In this document: piece after piece, positions 32,780 through 42,688 of the stretch
Layout: every line of letters begins with the position of its first letter
Numbering within the stretch: the stretch's first letter is position 1
Origin: Mesostigma viride
Lineage: Eukaryota; Streptophyta; Mesostigmatophyceae; Mesostigmatales; Mesostigmataceae
Length of the DNA: 64,000 nt
Assembly (NCBI GenBank): GCA_009746045.1
Contig: RPFO01000154.1
Coordinates: 4,096,763-4,160,762, forward strand
Reading direction: 5' to 3'
The notes under the pieces: generated by a model
Databases searched by the model: none
What the model saw: only the letters and a program-made list of their open reading frames with translations
What the model was told of the DNA's origin: nothing
Made by a program: the position numbers and the translations under genes

Positions 32780-34243
32780 CACTGGCCGGCATGGGGTGCA
32801 GCCTTTCCCTTTTCTACACGTGGCCATCCGCGCAGCCCAGGGAGGCCTCACCGATGCCTTTGACGCCAATCATGGCAGAAAACTCCGGCCACCCAGAACA
32901 AGATCGCAAGGACTTCTTTGCTGCGCTGGAGAACCTGGCGAACGGCACCCCTGGTCGCAACTACCTCGCTAGCTGCTACTGGACGCCAACGCGACGCTAC
33001 CACCGGGTACTGGCGGATGTCAGCACGCCCCCAACGGTACGGTCTCCAATGCCAACGCTGAACTATTTGCTGATTTGCTTACGACATGCGATTTGGTCAC
33101 TGCCAACACCCGCTTTCCACATAGTCCAGATGCTTTGGTCACACACACCTCGCCAACTGGCACTGAACGCTGCATCGACTATGTTGTAATGAGCAAGCGT
33201 CATCAAGGATCTGTACTAGCTGCTCGCTCGCACGTGATCCCCCTGGTGCGCTCCGATCATCGGATCGTCACCGCCCGCATCCGCCTGCGATTCCCCTCGC
33301 ACTTTCGTAAGCACGTGGCACCACCTGACTTGCGCACACTGCAGTTGCTTGAGAAATCTGACGACGCTCTGGAGGACTTCCCTGAAAAACGCGCCCACAA
33401 GCGCGCTGCAGAGGAGTTCGTCGACGCGCTGGACATCCCGGCCAGCCACGCCCAGCTGCCCGCTGCCGGCCCGGCATCGGCCCTTCGGCACCTCGCTGGC
33501 AAGCTGCCCCCGGCCGCCGGCCCTGCTGCACCCCCGCCGCCCGCCCCGCTTCACCAGCCTGCACCGGCTCCCCGCCATCATTCAGGCCCGGCAAGCCCTG
33601 CGCGACAACCGCGACCCCGCCCGCTACGCCCACCTCAAAGCCGAATGCACCACTCGGCCATCCGGCAGGCGACCAAGGAGCAGGAGGACCTCCACTGTCC
33701 GCGAGTACTTCGCCCACCTCCAGGACCAGCACGGCATGTACGCCTGGACCCGCCTGCGTCACGCCCAACGGCCAGCCGGCGGCGCGCAGCTGGCGCCGCG
33801 GACACTCTCTGGCTCACCGCAGCAGCAGCTTGACCAGTGGTATTCCGGCCCAGTCGCGGCTGCTCGGCGCCCCCCCGCCGCCTCCGCCGCTTGGCTCTCT
33901 GGCGGTCGCGCGCCTGGCGCTTGCGGACGTCCCTGCGCGGCCCACGCCGCCCGCCGCTGAGCAGGACTACACGTACCCGGCCCTGACAAAACTCCTGGCC
34001 GACCCCAACGAGCTCCCGCCGTTCACCGAGCTCGAGCTGAGCACCGCCGCCAAGCAACTCCGCTTCTACGCCGCCGTTGGACTAGCTGACCAGCTCCCCG
34101 CCCCGGTGATTAAGCTGATGGCGCTCACGGGGTTCCTGCTTGACGTCTGCAACCGGATCCTGCTTGCCGACGCGCCGCCGATTCCTGAGTGGCAGCACAG
34201 CTACCGTAATAATTATGATGTACAAAAACAAAGGCTCCCCTGA
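32780..34243 (+). pseudogene. decayed LINE fragment: AP-type endonuclease (EEP) domain
   Basis: The early part reads RKDFFAALENLANGTPGRNY in one frame, and the next frames supply LLLDANATLPPG, TTCDLVTANTRFPHSPD and HTSPTGTERCIDYVVMSKR. These fit the second half of a LINE endonuclease/exonuclease/phosphatase domain. The closing motif VRSDHRIVTARIRL carries the catalytic S-D-H. The domain is split over at least two frames. Downstream (33350-34240) is GC-rich coding-like sequence in several frames, including FAHLQDQHGMYAWTRLRHAQ and LLADPNELPPFTELEL, probably the region before the reverse transcriptase. The reverse transcriptase itself is absent: the fragment stops at the palindrome. Confidence 0.7.
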
Positions 34244-34252
34244 CGACCCCGA

Positions 34253-34456
34253 GTTAGGTTAAATAGTGCCGGAACCTTTTGCCCACTGAGGCAAATCGGT
34301 CCGTCACACTATTTTGCCCGGAATAACCACTTCCGAGCACCCAAGTTAATTCGGCCGAATTAACTTGGGTGCTCGGAAGTGGTTATTCCGGGCAAAATAG
34401 TGTGACGGACCGATTTGCCTCAGTGGGCAAAAGGTTCCGGCACTATTTAACCTAAC
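34253..34456. repeat. perfect 204-bp palindrome
   Basis: Two 102-bp arms meet without a spacer at TTCGG/CCGAA (34354/34355). I found no mismatch between the arms. The right arm is the left terminal repeat of the element at 34353-34686, and the left arm is a further inverted copy of it. Confidence 0.95.
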
Positions 34457-34686
34457 TAAAACCTGGCCTCGTGGAGGGTGGGTTGAATATGAGACATCCG
34501 CCTAGGCCACTGAGCACGCACCACTAAATGCGCCGGAGCTGTCCGGATTCGAACCCCTGACCTCCAAGGTGCACAGGTTTTAGTTAGGTTAAATAGTGCC
34601 GGAACCTTTTGCCCACTGAGGCAAATCGGTCCGTCACACTATTTTGCCCGGAATAACCACTTCCGAACACCCAAGTTAATTCGGCC
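34353..34686. mobile_element. MITE-like element with 112-bp terminal inverted repeats
   Basis: The inverted repeats are 34353-34464 and 34575-34686, start GGCCGAATTAACTTGGGTG and differ at one position (34667 region). The 110-bp centre contains, on the minus strand, GGTTCGAATCCGG, which looks like a tRNA B box. No protein is encoded. The left end runs straight into a further inverted copy of the repeat, so a target duplication cannot be read. Confidence 0.75.
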
Positions 34687-34689
34687 ACC

Positions 34690-37600
34690 CCCACGCCACG
34701 TGGCGCGTCGCGGACGTAATGGGGAGGCAGCCTTGCGTAAGGCCACGGAGTGGGCCCTGTGTGAGGAGACCCTGTATGGTAGTTCCCCTTTCGACACGGC
34801 CCTGTGTGACCCGTCCCCCCCCTGGTTAGGCCAGGGAGGATCGCTCCTGATTGGCCGCCCCTTGCTGCGTGTGCCCAAGCGGTCGCTGCGGTCGCTGTGC
34901 GAGCGGCACGATGTGGCGTGGTTCGAGGATCCGACGAACGCCAGCCTGAAATACGCGCGCAACCGCGTGCGGGCGGTGCTGGCGTCCGGTCGCAGGGAGG
35001 TGAGCCCCCGAGTATGTGATTGTAGAATTAGAGTGAAAACAGTCAGGTGTTTCATGGTATTATGTGTGCGTGACTTGGTAGTCATGGGGTAGGGAGAGGT
35101 GGCCACACGATGCAGCGAGGGCGCAGCGCCCGCAAGTATGTGTGTGCCACAAGCAGTAGTTGAGAGGAAGACAGGGTAGTCATCGCCCCCAAGTATGCAC
35201 GTGTGATGCGGAAGCAGGAAGGGGGTGGTAGCAGTTGGGGTGGACCGTGGCGTCAGCAGTTGGGGGGTGGGCCATGGCGTCAGCAGTTGGGGGGGGGCCA
35301 TGGCGGCAGCTGTTGGGGGGGTGGGGCGTGGCGGCAGCAGTTGGAGGAGGGGGCCATGGCGGCAGCCGTTGGGGGTGGGCCATGGCGGCAGCCGTTGGGG
35401 GGTGGGCCATGGTGGCAGCAGTTGGCGGGGTGGGCCATGGGGGCAGCAGTTGGCGAGGGGGGGCATGGCGGCAGCCGTTGGAGGGTGGGCCATGGCGGCA
35501 ACAGTTGGCGGGGGGGCCATGGCGGCAACAGTTGGGGGGGGGGGGCATGGCGGCAACAGTTGGCGGGGTGGGCCATGGGGGCAGCAGTTGGCGGGGTGGG
35601 CCATGGGGGCAGTATGCCGACCAGAGCCAGTCTCTCGATGGATCCTCATCATGTCCAGCCTGTGCTGGTTGTCTCATGGATACCAGGGTCACTATACTGT
35701 AGTAATGTCGAGGCTGTGCTGGTTGTCTCATGGATGTCACGGTCACTATACTGTAGTAATGTCGAGGCTGTGCTGGTTGTCTCATGGATGTCACGGTCAC
35801 TAAACTGTAGTAATGTCGAGGCTGTGCTGGTTGTCTCATGGATTTCACGGTCACTATACTGTAGTAATGTCGAGGCTGTGCTGATTGTCTCATGGATGTC
35901 ACGGTCACTATACTGTAGTAATGTCGAGGCTGTGCTGGTTGTCTCATGGATGTCACGGTCACTATCCTGTAGTAATGTCGAGGCTGTGCTGGTTGTCTCA
36001 TGGATGTCACGGTCACTATACTGTAGTAATGTCGAGGCTGTGCTGGTTGTCTCATGGATGTAACGGTCACTATCCTGTAGTAATGTCGAGGCTGTGCTGG
36101 TTGTCTCATGGATGTCACGGTCACTAAACTGTAGTAATGTCGAGGCTGTGCTGGTTGTCTCATGGATGTCACGGTCACTGTACTGTAGTAATGTCGAGGC
36201 TGTGCTGGTTGTCTCATGGATGTCACGGTCACTGTACTGTAGTAATGTCGAGGCTGTGCTGGTTGTCTCATGGATGTCACGGTCACTGTACTGTAGTAAT
36301 GTCGAGGCTGTGCTGGTTGTCTCATGGATGTCACGGTCACTATCCTGTAGTAATGTCGAGGCTGTGCTGGTTGTCCCATGGATACCAGGGTCACTGTACT
36401 GTAGTAATGTCGAGGCTGTGCTGGTTGTCTCATGGATGTCACGGTCACTATCCTGTAGTAATGTCGAGGCTGTGCTGGTTGTCTCATGGATGTCACGGTC
36501 ACTATGCTATTCTTCTTCCCTTTTTGGTACTCCTCCCCCCTTGTTTCGCTTCCCATGAAGCTGCGTGAATAGTTCCCATTATTATTCTTCCCTATTTGGT
36601 TACATTTACGCATGCAAGCACGGGTCAACGGATTGGCCGTCGGTGCGTCATCACATTCGATCGTTACACTACTATATGCTTATTATCTATGTTTATTAGT
36701 ACTTATCACGATATAGTATTATTTTTGCGTGTTCATGCGTCTGCAGGCCACACCCATCCCCTCCCTGGGACCATCTGGCGACTCTGCGACCATCGACCGC
36801 GCCCCAGAGGAGCCCGGAAGCTTTCCTTTGGAGAAACCCTTCATAAGTGGCGTTGGGGAGCTCGGTCATGACGAGGCTTCCCCCTCAGCTTTCCCCCTGG
36901 CGGACCTGCGGCGTGTAGTGGCCCTGTGCCAGCGCGTGCGTGTGGAGACGACCAACGTGGTGGCCGCGCTGGTGGCATCGGTGGCATCCGTCACGCCATA
37001 CGGCACCGTGCTGGTAGACGTGGTTGCGTTGCGGGTGATGGCAGAAGGCAGGGGGGGAGTGGGCTCTGCAGCGGCAGCAACAGCAGAAGCGACAGCAGAA
37101 GCGGAAGCCGAGGGAGCAGCAGCCATCGATGACGAATTGGGAGCCCTAGGGCAAATGGAGGTGGAAGGAGACACGTTTGAAGGCAGGGAGACATGTGGTA
37201 GGGCCAGGCCAGCACGGGTAGTAGGAGAGGAAGGCGGGGTGACAAGAGGAGGGGAACGAGGGGAGCCGGTACGCCGCTGTTGGCAGGGGGGAAGGGAAGC
37301 AGGAGGGGAAGGTAGAGGGCAGGGAGGAGGGAATAGGCAAGGATGTGTGCAGGACGGTGGAGGAGGAGAAGGAAGGCGAGAGAGCGGCCAGGGAGGAGAC
37401 AGGGAACGACTGGCGGAGCAAGGCGAGGGGCAAGGCGAGGGGCAAGGGGGAGAGGAAGAGGGAAGAAGAAGCAAGGAGGAAGAAAGCGGGAAAGGAGGAA
37501 GGGGGGTGGGAGTAGTTCAGGGAGGGGCGACATCAGCAGCCACAGGTGCCCCCTGGCAAGCCACAGCTGGGGCCATAGGGCGAGCGGCAGCAGGCAGGTC

Positions 37601-39205
37601 CCTGCCAGGTGACGCCCTGTGCAGGTGGTCCACCCCCCGTTCGCACGCCATCGCTCTGCGTGCTCTCTCCTGCTTGCTCCAGTTTGTGTCGCAGTCGGCC
37701 TACCCGCCCCGCCTGCGCAGCACGCGCGAGCTGTACGCCCGCCTGTTGCGGCACCCTGCCAGGGGAGGGCAGCAGCGCGTCTTGGACAATGTGAATCCCG
37801 GGGCCGATGGTGGCATGCCGTTGGCGGTGTCGGCGCCAGCACTGCCGTTTGTCGCGGGGGGCACGCGTGTGGAGTGGTGGATGGGGGAGGGACAGGGACG
37901 TGCGGCGGATTCAATTGTGTACCCACACGGCAGGGTGCCCCTTTGCATCCATGGCAACGACAGCAGCAGCAGCAGCAATGACAACAACAGCATTGGCGAC
38001 TGCAGGAACAGTGGCACTGCCAGCAGGGATGCGAACAGAGGGACAAGGGCAGATTCGTCCGTACAAGGGACTCGTCCTTGCTCCCCCCCGCCCCCCCTGC
38101 GGCCATGGCCCACCAGCAGTCATCTTCGCGGTCCACCCTGAGCGACGATGTCATTCTTATTATGCCGGTCAGCCGGCCGCATGGCGGCAAGGAACACCCT
38201 GGCAATGAACACCCTGGCTGGGTGCCCCTCCCCTGGGGCGGATCCGTCCGCTTTGACAGCCGCTTTGTACTGCGATTCCGGCAGCCCGCAGGGGAGGCAA
38301 GGCCTCTCCCCTGTCCCTGTGATGCCCCCTCACAAGGCCTAACAACCGGTTTGTTGTCAAAGGCAGGGTGGGTGGGTGAACATGAAGAGGAATGTGAGGG
38401 TCAGGGGTCTCGTGGATCCCTGAAGCAAGCAGCTGTTGTCAACAGGCAGCAGGCTAGCACCGTTGCGGGCGGCCCTCCCCTTGGTGCCCCTAACACCTGT
38501 TCGTGTGAGGCCCATGGAATCTTTGTACGCCATCTGAGGGCAACGGATTGGCAGGCGCTTGAGCATTGGTCGCGGGGTGTTGCGGACGACGTGGACGGAG
38601 CGTGTGTGCCTGAACTTGGAAGCGGCAACGGGGGCAGGGTGGGGCCCGGTACAGCTGGCTGTGTACGGCCGTGTGATCCCCCTCCAGGTATCCCTGGGAG
38701 TGTGTCTGGGTGTGGGTATGAGGGATGCTGCCATCACTTGTTCGCAGTTGCTCATGAGGACGAGAATGGATTGTCTCGCGGCAATGACCCGGTGAGGGTG
38801 GTGGATGAGTTGCCCATGGACCCCCGCAAAGAGTGGCTGCCGCACTCACTGCATCAAGGTACCCTTGGCCTGTTCAGGGATCTGGATTATGTCTCGATCG
38901 GGCCCCAGCCCCAAGCCTTGTCCCCAGAACAGCATCAAGAAAACCTTTCCCTGCGGTGGAGCACTGCCCGTGCTGCAGCGTCGGCCACATCCATGGCCAA
39001 GGCCCACCACTTGTCACTGCATGTGCTTGAAACGCTGCCCGTCCTGTGCGACGCGTCGGGGGATCTACTGGCCATCCCTCACCTTGGCTTCAGCAGGTGC
39101 TTCCCACTGTACATGGTGGAAGTTCAGTTTTGCCCCTTGAGCCCCTTGCAGCATGTGATATACGGTGGATGGGGCTGGAATGTTGGTTGGCCGTTCGACA
39201 CCTAG
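34690..39205 (+). CDS. tilS: TilS-like tRNA(Ile)-lysidine synthetase, 5' incomplete
   Basis: The first visible exon ends at 34999 (donor GTGAGC) and contains IGRPLLRVPKRSLRSLCE and FEDPTNASLKYARNRVRAV, the signature of TilS just after its PP-loop ATPase domain. The second exon starts at 36747 (acceptor CTGCAG, phase 0) with PLADLRRVVALCQRVRVE, PYGTVLVDVVALRVM and, after a long low-complexity insertion (37060-37600), HAIALRALSCLLQFVSQSAYPPR. The last part, in another frame, has GGSVRFDSRFVLRF, then LETLPVLCDASGDLLAIPHLGF and a stop at 39205. An intron or frameshift lies at about 37800-38120. TilS converts C34 of tRNA-Ile(CAU) to lysidine; in algae it would serve the plastid. The SGG-x-DS PP-loop was not found, so the gene may be interrupted by the upstream elements or be a pseudogene. 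Confidence 0.65.
35235..35625. repeat. G-rich tandem repeat in the TilS intron
   Basis: Irregular copies of GGGCCATGGCGGCAGCAGTT with G runs, about 18-30 bp each. Confidence 0.85.
35649..36510. repeat. 54-bp tandem repeat in the TilS intron, 16 copies
   Basis: The unit contains ATGTCGAGGCTGTGCTGG, TTGTCTCATGGATGTCACGG and TCACTATACTGTAGTA. Because 54 is a multiple of three, both strands have open frames; these are repeat artefacts. Confidence 0.95.
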
Positions 39206-39542
39206 CATTTCACCCCCAGTCTGGAATGCCACTGTGAAACGGTGCATGTGCCAAGTTTGGGGGGGCTCCATATGCATGCCAAGCCGGATTGACCTGCAGA
39301 GCTCGACTTGTTGAACCCTATTGTCAGCGAGCGCTGTTGTGTTCACGAGAAGTTTGCTGTGGCTGAGCTTTCTGCTTGGTGCCATAATGTGTATCAATCG
39401 GTGGATGCGCTCTGCGCACCAGTCTATTTATTTGTATACCACAATTTTATTCGAAACAAAGAGAAGTATTTACTTGCTTGTATCTGGTGCCTACGTCCAA
39501 ATGCTTCATTTTTCTGCATTCTGCTGTGTTTTGCTTCAGCGC
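39206..39542 (+). other. 3' flank of the TilS-like gene, nothing recognised
   Basis: AT-richer toward the end. No repeat or gene is seen. Confidence 0.4.
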
Positions 39543-39760
39543 AATATTAATTAATTAGTTAATTGATTAAACATGCGCTCCCGTTGGGGAGTCACGGAGC
39601 ACAATAATACAGAGTTCAAGTGCTTTTCGTCCCTGTATGTTGCACGCTGGGAAGGGGGCAGAGATAACCGTCTTCCCTCATGCCCGGAGGCAAGCCACAG
39701 CTGCAATCTAAGCACAACGGTACGAGCCGCGCCAAAGTCCGACCTCGTAAGCGGTTAACC
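39543..39760 (-). repeat. LINE 3' end with (TTAA)n tail, family A
   Basis: On the minus strand, GTGCTCCGTGACTCCCCAAC and GGGAGC are followed by an AT-rich TTAATTAA tail at 39543-39570. The same sequence and tail occur at 41028-41085. Confidence 0.65.
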
Positions 39761-40082
39761 CGAAAAGTGGCGCCAAATACATATTTTGGTGAGCACGTGC
39801 ACGACGTTGACCGAATTCCGGGCGACAGGCATGGCGGTCTGGCAGGCGATGTTGAGCGCGTAGAAAGGCATTATCAAGGTTGAAATTTTACGCTTATCCT
39901 CCTACGGTATTATTTGGTCCACCAGTGATTTTTTTTGTCAGAAAATTTGCGGAATCGAACAGCATATTGCGTCATTCACAGATGGGTGCCTGTTTGGTCG
40001 CAGATTTTCTCTCGACCCCACCTCAGACTGCAGCAAAAAAAAATCCCGATGAAGTGCGCCCTAAGATCGGGTTTATGATGCT

Positions 40083-40330
40083 TCATTAATTAATTAATCA
40101 AGTAATTAATTAATTGATTGATTAATTAACAGACGCGTGACTGCATCACGTGAGCATAAGTCCTCAGCGGGAGGGGAACATGGGATTAATTAATTAATTA
40201 ATAGACACGTGTTCCGCTCCCACTGAGGACTTATGCTCACGTGACGCAGTCTGAGGACAATTAATTAATAGACACGTGACTGCGTCACGTGAGCATAAGT
40301 CCTCAGTGGGAGGGGAACATGGGATGGAAT
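40083..40330. repeat. inverted and direct copies of a LINE 3' end between TTAATTAA runs, family B
   Basis: The block GACTGCGTCACGTGAGCATA, AGTCCTCAGTGGGAGGGG occurs at 40138-40180 and 40270-40320 in one orientation and at 40202-40250 in the other, separated by TTAATTAATTAA. The arrangement makes a large imperfect hairpin. Confidence 0.8.
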
Positions 40331-40475
40331 GGATGGTATAAGCTATCTAGGTCCTAGTTACAGGGGTGTGGGCACCGCGGCCCGAATCGCTATGAATGCC
40401 ATACTTGGTCACACGCGGAGCCCCCACAGGCTTGGGGGTGGTCTTCTTCATCACTACTTGCCATCTATCCTTGCG
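40261..40475 (-). repeat. LINE 3' end, family B, copy 1
   Basis: About 215 bp, nearly identical to 42001-42215. On the minus strand it follows the LINE reading frame and ends CACGTGTCTATTAATTAATT, so it is the 3' UTR and tail. Confidence 0.75.
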
Positions 40476-40492
40476 CACCATCTGCCTCCATA

Positions 40493-41014
40493 TTACAGAC
40501 AAACCAGGAGGCTGCCCGGGGGTGAGCCCGTCACGTCTAGTGTAGCACATGTCCATGCCGAGTCTATCACGAAAAGTCCACGGGTGGCGGCCCTGCCGCG
40601 CGCGGCCGGGGGCACGCCAGGTGAGGACATATCGCCCAGGCTGGGGGGCTTGGTGCCAGCTAGTCTATCTGATGTATCTACCTGATCTGTGCGGGCCAGG
40701 TGCCCGGCTAGGCCCAGGCCCCTGTGCCTAATAATGTGGGAAACATAGGGCAAATCAGCGTACAAATCCTCATTACTAATGTGCAAACCAAAGGGGATGT
40801 TAAGGGCGGCCTTGCGCAGCATCTTGGTGACGGCGCCGTCGAGTCGTTGCTCCAGCTCCTGCGTCAGTGTCCACGTCTCGGCGCCGTAGGTCAGGATCGT
40901 CAGAATGACGACCTGGAAGAGGTCATGCTTGACGATCCGGGGTAGGGCGGGGTTGCTCCACCAGCGGCGGTGGTCATGGAGGTGCGCCCACGCCATGCCG
41001 ATCTGTGTCGTCAT
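40493..41014 (-). pseudogene. LINE ORF2 C-terminal fragment
   Basis: The frame carries TILTYGAETWTLTQELEQRL, the motif that follows the reverse transcriptase in many LINEs, and then GLAGHLARTDQ. It continues into the family B 3' end on the left. On the right it is cut at 41028 by the (TTAA)n tail of another 3' end; the cut lies in the word TCCTCGCAG, which is also present at 41144. Confidence 0.75.
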
Positions 41015-41043
41015 GTCGTCCTCGCAGTTAATTAATTAATTAA

Positions 41044-41957
41044 TTAATTAAACTCGTGCTCCCGTTGGGGAGTCACGGAGCACCGAAGTGCTTTTAATCC
41101 CTGTGTGTGCACTACAGGAGAAAGGGCAGAGACCCCCAGTCCTCGCAGTTGGGAAGCCAACTGCTGAGCAGCTTGAAGCGGCCTGAAGGAGGGTAGTGGA
41201 CCTGGGCATCGTCTAAGAGGCGGAGTGTGGGTGGGGGCCCTGCCATGCCGAGGGCTAGGGCCTCCGTTTTGGGGCTGATTTCTAGACCAACCGCCCGAGC
41301 CTCGAGCGCCAGGCAGACTCCAGCCAGAGTTGGGCAGACTCCGGCTTCTCGATGAGCGTGATGTCGTCGGCATAAATGATGTCAGCTAGAAAATTCTGCT
41401 TGTTAGTCGGCCCCCCTTCCCCAAGCTCGTTCGTGATCGCTAGGCCAGGGGCACGGCCTGCAATGCTAGCAAAGCGAGCACGTGCCTGGCGCATAACATA
41501 ACCCACTACAATAATAAACAGGTACGGCGACAGGACGCAACCCTGCCAGACGCCGGTCTGCAGTGGGCATGGCGGGGTAATGCCGTGTTGAGTGCGCACC
41601 GAAGTGGTCGACCCCTCGATCATACAGTGTGCGGATGACGGTAATCAGGGGAGTGGGGACGCGAGCGCGAGCAAGTACAGCCCATAGAGCGTCCCAGAGG
41701 ACAGAATCAAAAGCCTTGATGAAGTCGACGAAGATCAGGATGGCGGGAAACTCACCAGGTTGCAGGAGAGCGATTTCCTCGAAGAGGCGACGCGCGACGA
41801 AGATGGCCATGACGGTGTTGCACCCAGGACGGAAGCCCATTTGACTTTCCCCAAGGTGACAGTCGAGAGCAGAACGAAGGCGGTTGAGGATCATGCGCAT
41901 GAACAACTTGAGTGCGGCGCTCTGGATGCAGACTCCTCTGTAGTTGGCGGGGAACAT
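41044..41957 (-). pseudogene. LINE reverse transcriptase fragment, frameshifted
   Basis: Reading leftward: NYRGVCIQSAALKLFMRMIL, then ESQMGFRPGCNTVMAIFVA and IFVDFIKAFDSVLWDALWAV (first catalytic Asp). After a frame change come TGVWQGCVLSPYLFIIV and IIYADDITLIEKPE (catalytic YADD). A further frame gives PKTEALALGMAGPP and FKLLSSWLPNCED. The order and motifs are those of a non-LTR reverse transcriptase. It is broken in at least two places and joined to a short family A 3' end and a (TTAA)n tail at 41028-41052. Confidence 0.85.
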
Positions 41958-42000
41958 GGGATGGAATGGATTAATTAATTAATTAATTAATTAATTAATT

Positions 42001-42215
42001 AATTAATTAATAGACACTTGACTGTCACGTGAGCATAAGTCCTCAGTGGGAGGGGAACATGGGATGGAATGGATGGTGTAAGCTATCTAGGTCCTAGTTA
42101 CAGGGGTGTGGGCACCGCGGCCCGAATCGCTATGAATGCCATACGCGGTCACACGCGGAGCCCCCACAGACTTAGGGGTGGTCTCCTTCATCACTACTTG
42201 CCATCTATCCTTGCG
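42001..42215 (-). repeat. LINE 3' end, family B, copy 2
   Basis: Near-identical to 40261-40475 and preceded on the left by a pure TTAATTAA run at 41970-42010. Confidence 0.75.
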
Positions 42216-42688
42216 TATACCATCAGTTGTAAGGATAGTAATTTACGAGCCACGAGGTAGCCATATGGCTGACGGCGGAGCTCATAACTTTGAGCACCGA
42301 ATTTAGCCGCGAATATCACAATCGACGCGTCTTTCTACGACGCGCATGCTGATATATCATTTTCCGAAGCTATTACGCAATATACGATGAGCAAACGCCC
42401 ATCGACGCAACGCAGCCAGACGGCTGCGCTCGGCAATGAAAATACGTCTGCAGCTCCGGCTGCAGCTTCACCCCCAAGCCCGGCAGGCAGCGGTGACACT
42501 AGACGCGCACTGGTGGTCGCCCAGCACCCTCCCGGCCGGGCTTCCTGCCTCGCCCTCAGCCTCGCCCTCAGCCTCGCCTGAGCCCAAACGCAGCCGCCCA
42601 ACCGAACCACGTGCATGTCCGTGCGTCAAGGTCAACAGCATGATACTTGCCCTGCTGTCTGGCGCTGGCAACCTCTCCCTGCCTGTCA
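42216..42688. other. region between LINE remnants and the MULE, no certain gene
   Basis: A 64-codon plus-strand frame starts at 42387 with MSKRPSTQRSQ. It is Ala/Ser/Pro-rich with a CCTCGCCCTCAG repeat, and I cannot support it as a gene. Confidence 0.4.

Noticed and set aside
34480-34580. tRNA gene on the minus strand
   Set aside because: Only a B-box-like GGTTCGAATCC is present. No cloverleaf could be drawn with a D-arm and acceptor stem. The same holds for 48518-48570.
35203-36628. 482- and 286-codon frames across the G-rich and 54-bp repeats
   Set aside because: They lie in the TilS-like intron. The unit length is a multiple of three, so any stop-free unit gives a long frame.
36866-38205. 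Long minus-strand frames opposite the TilS exon
   Set aside because: They are Pro/Ser/Leu-rich shadows of the GC-rich, low-complexity plus strand, with no domain.
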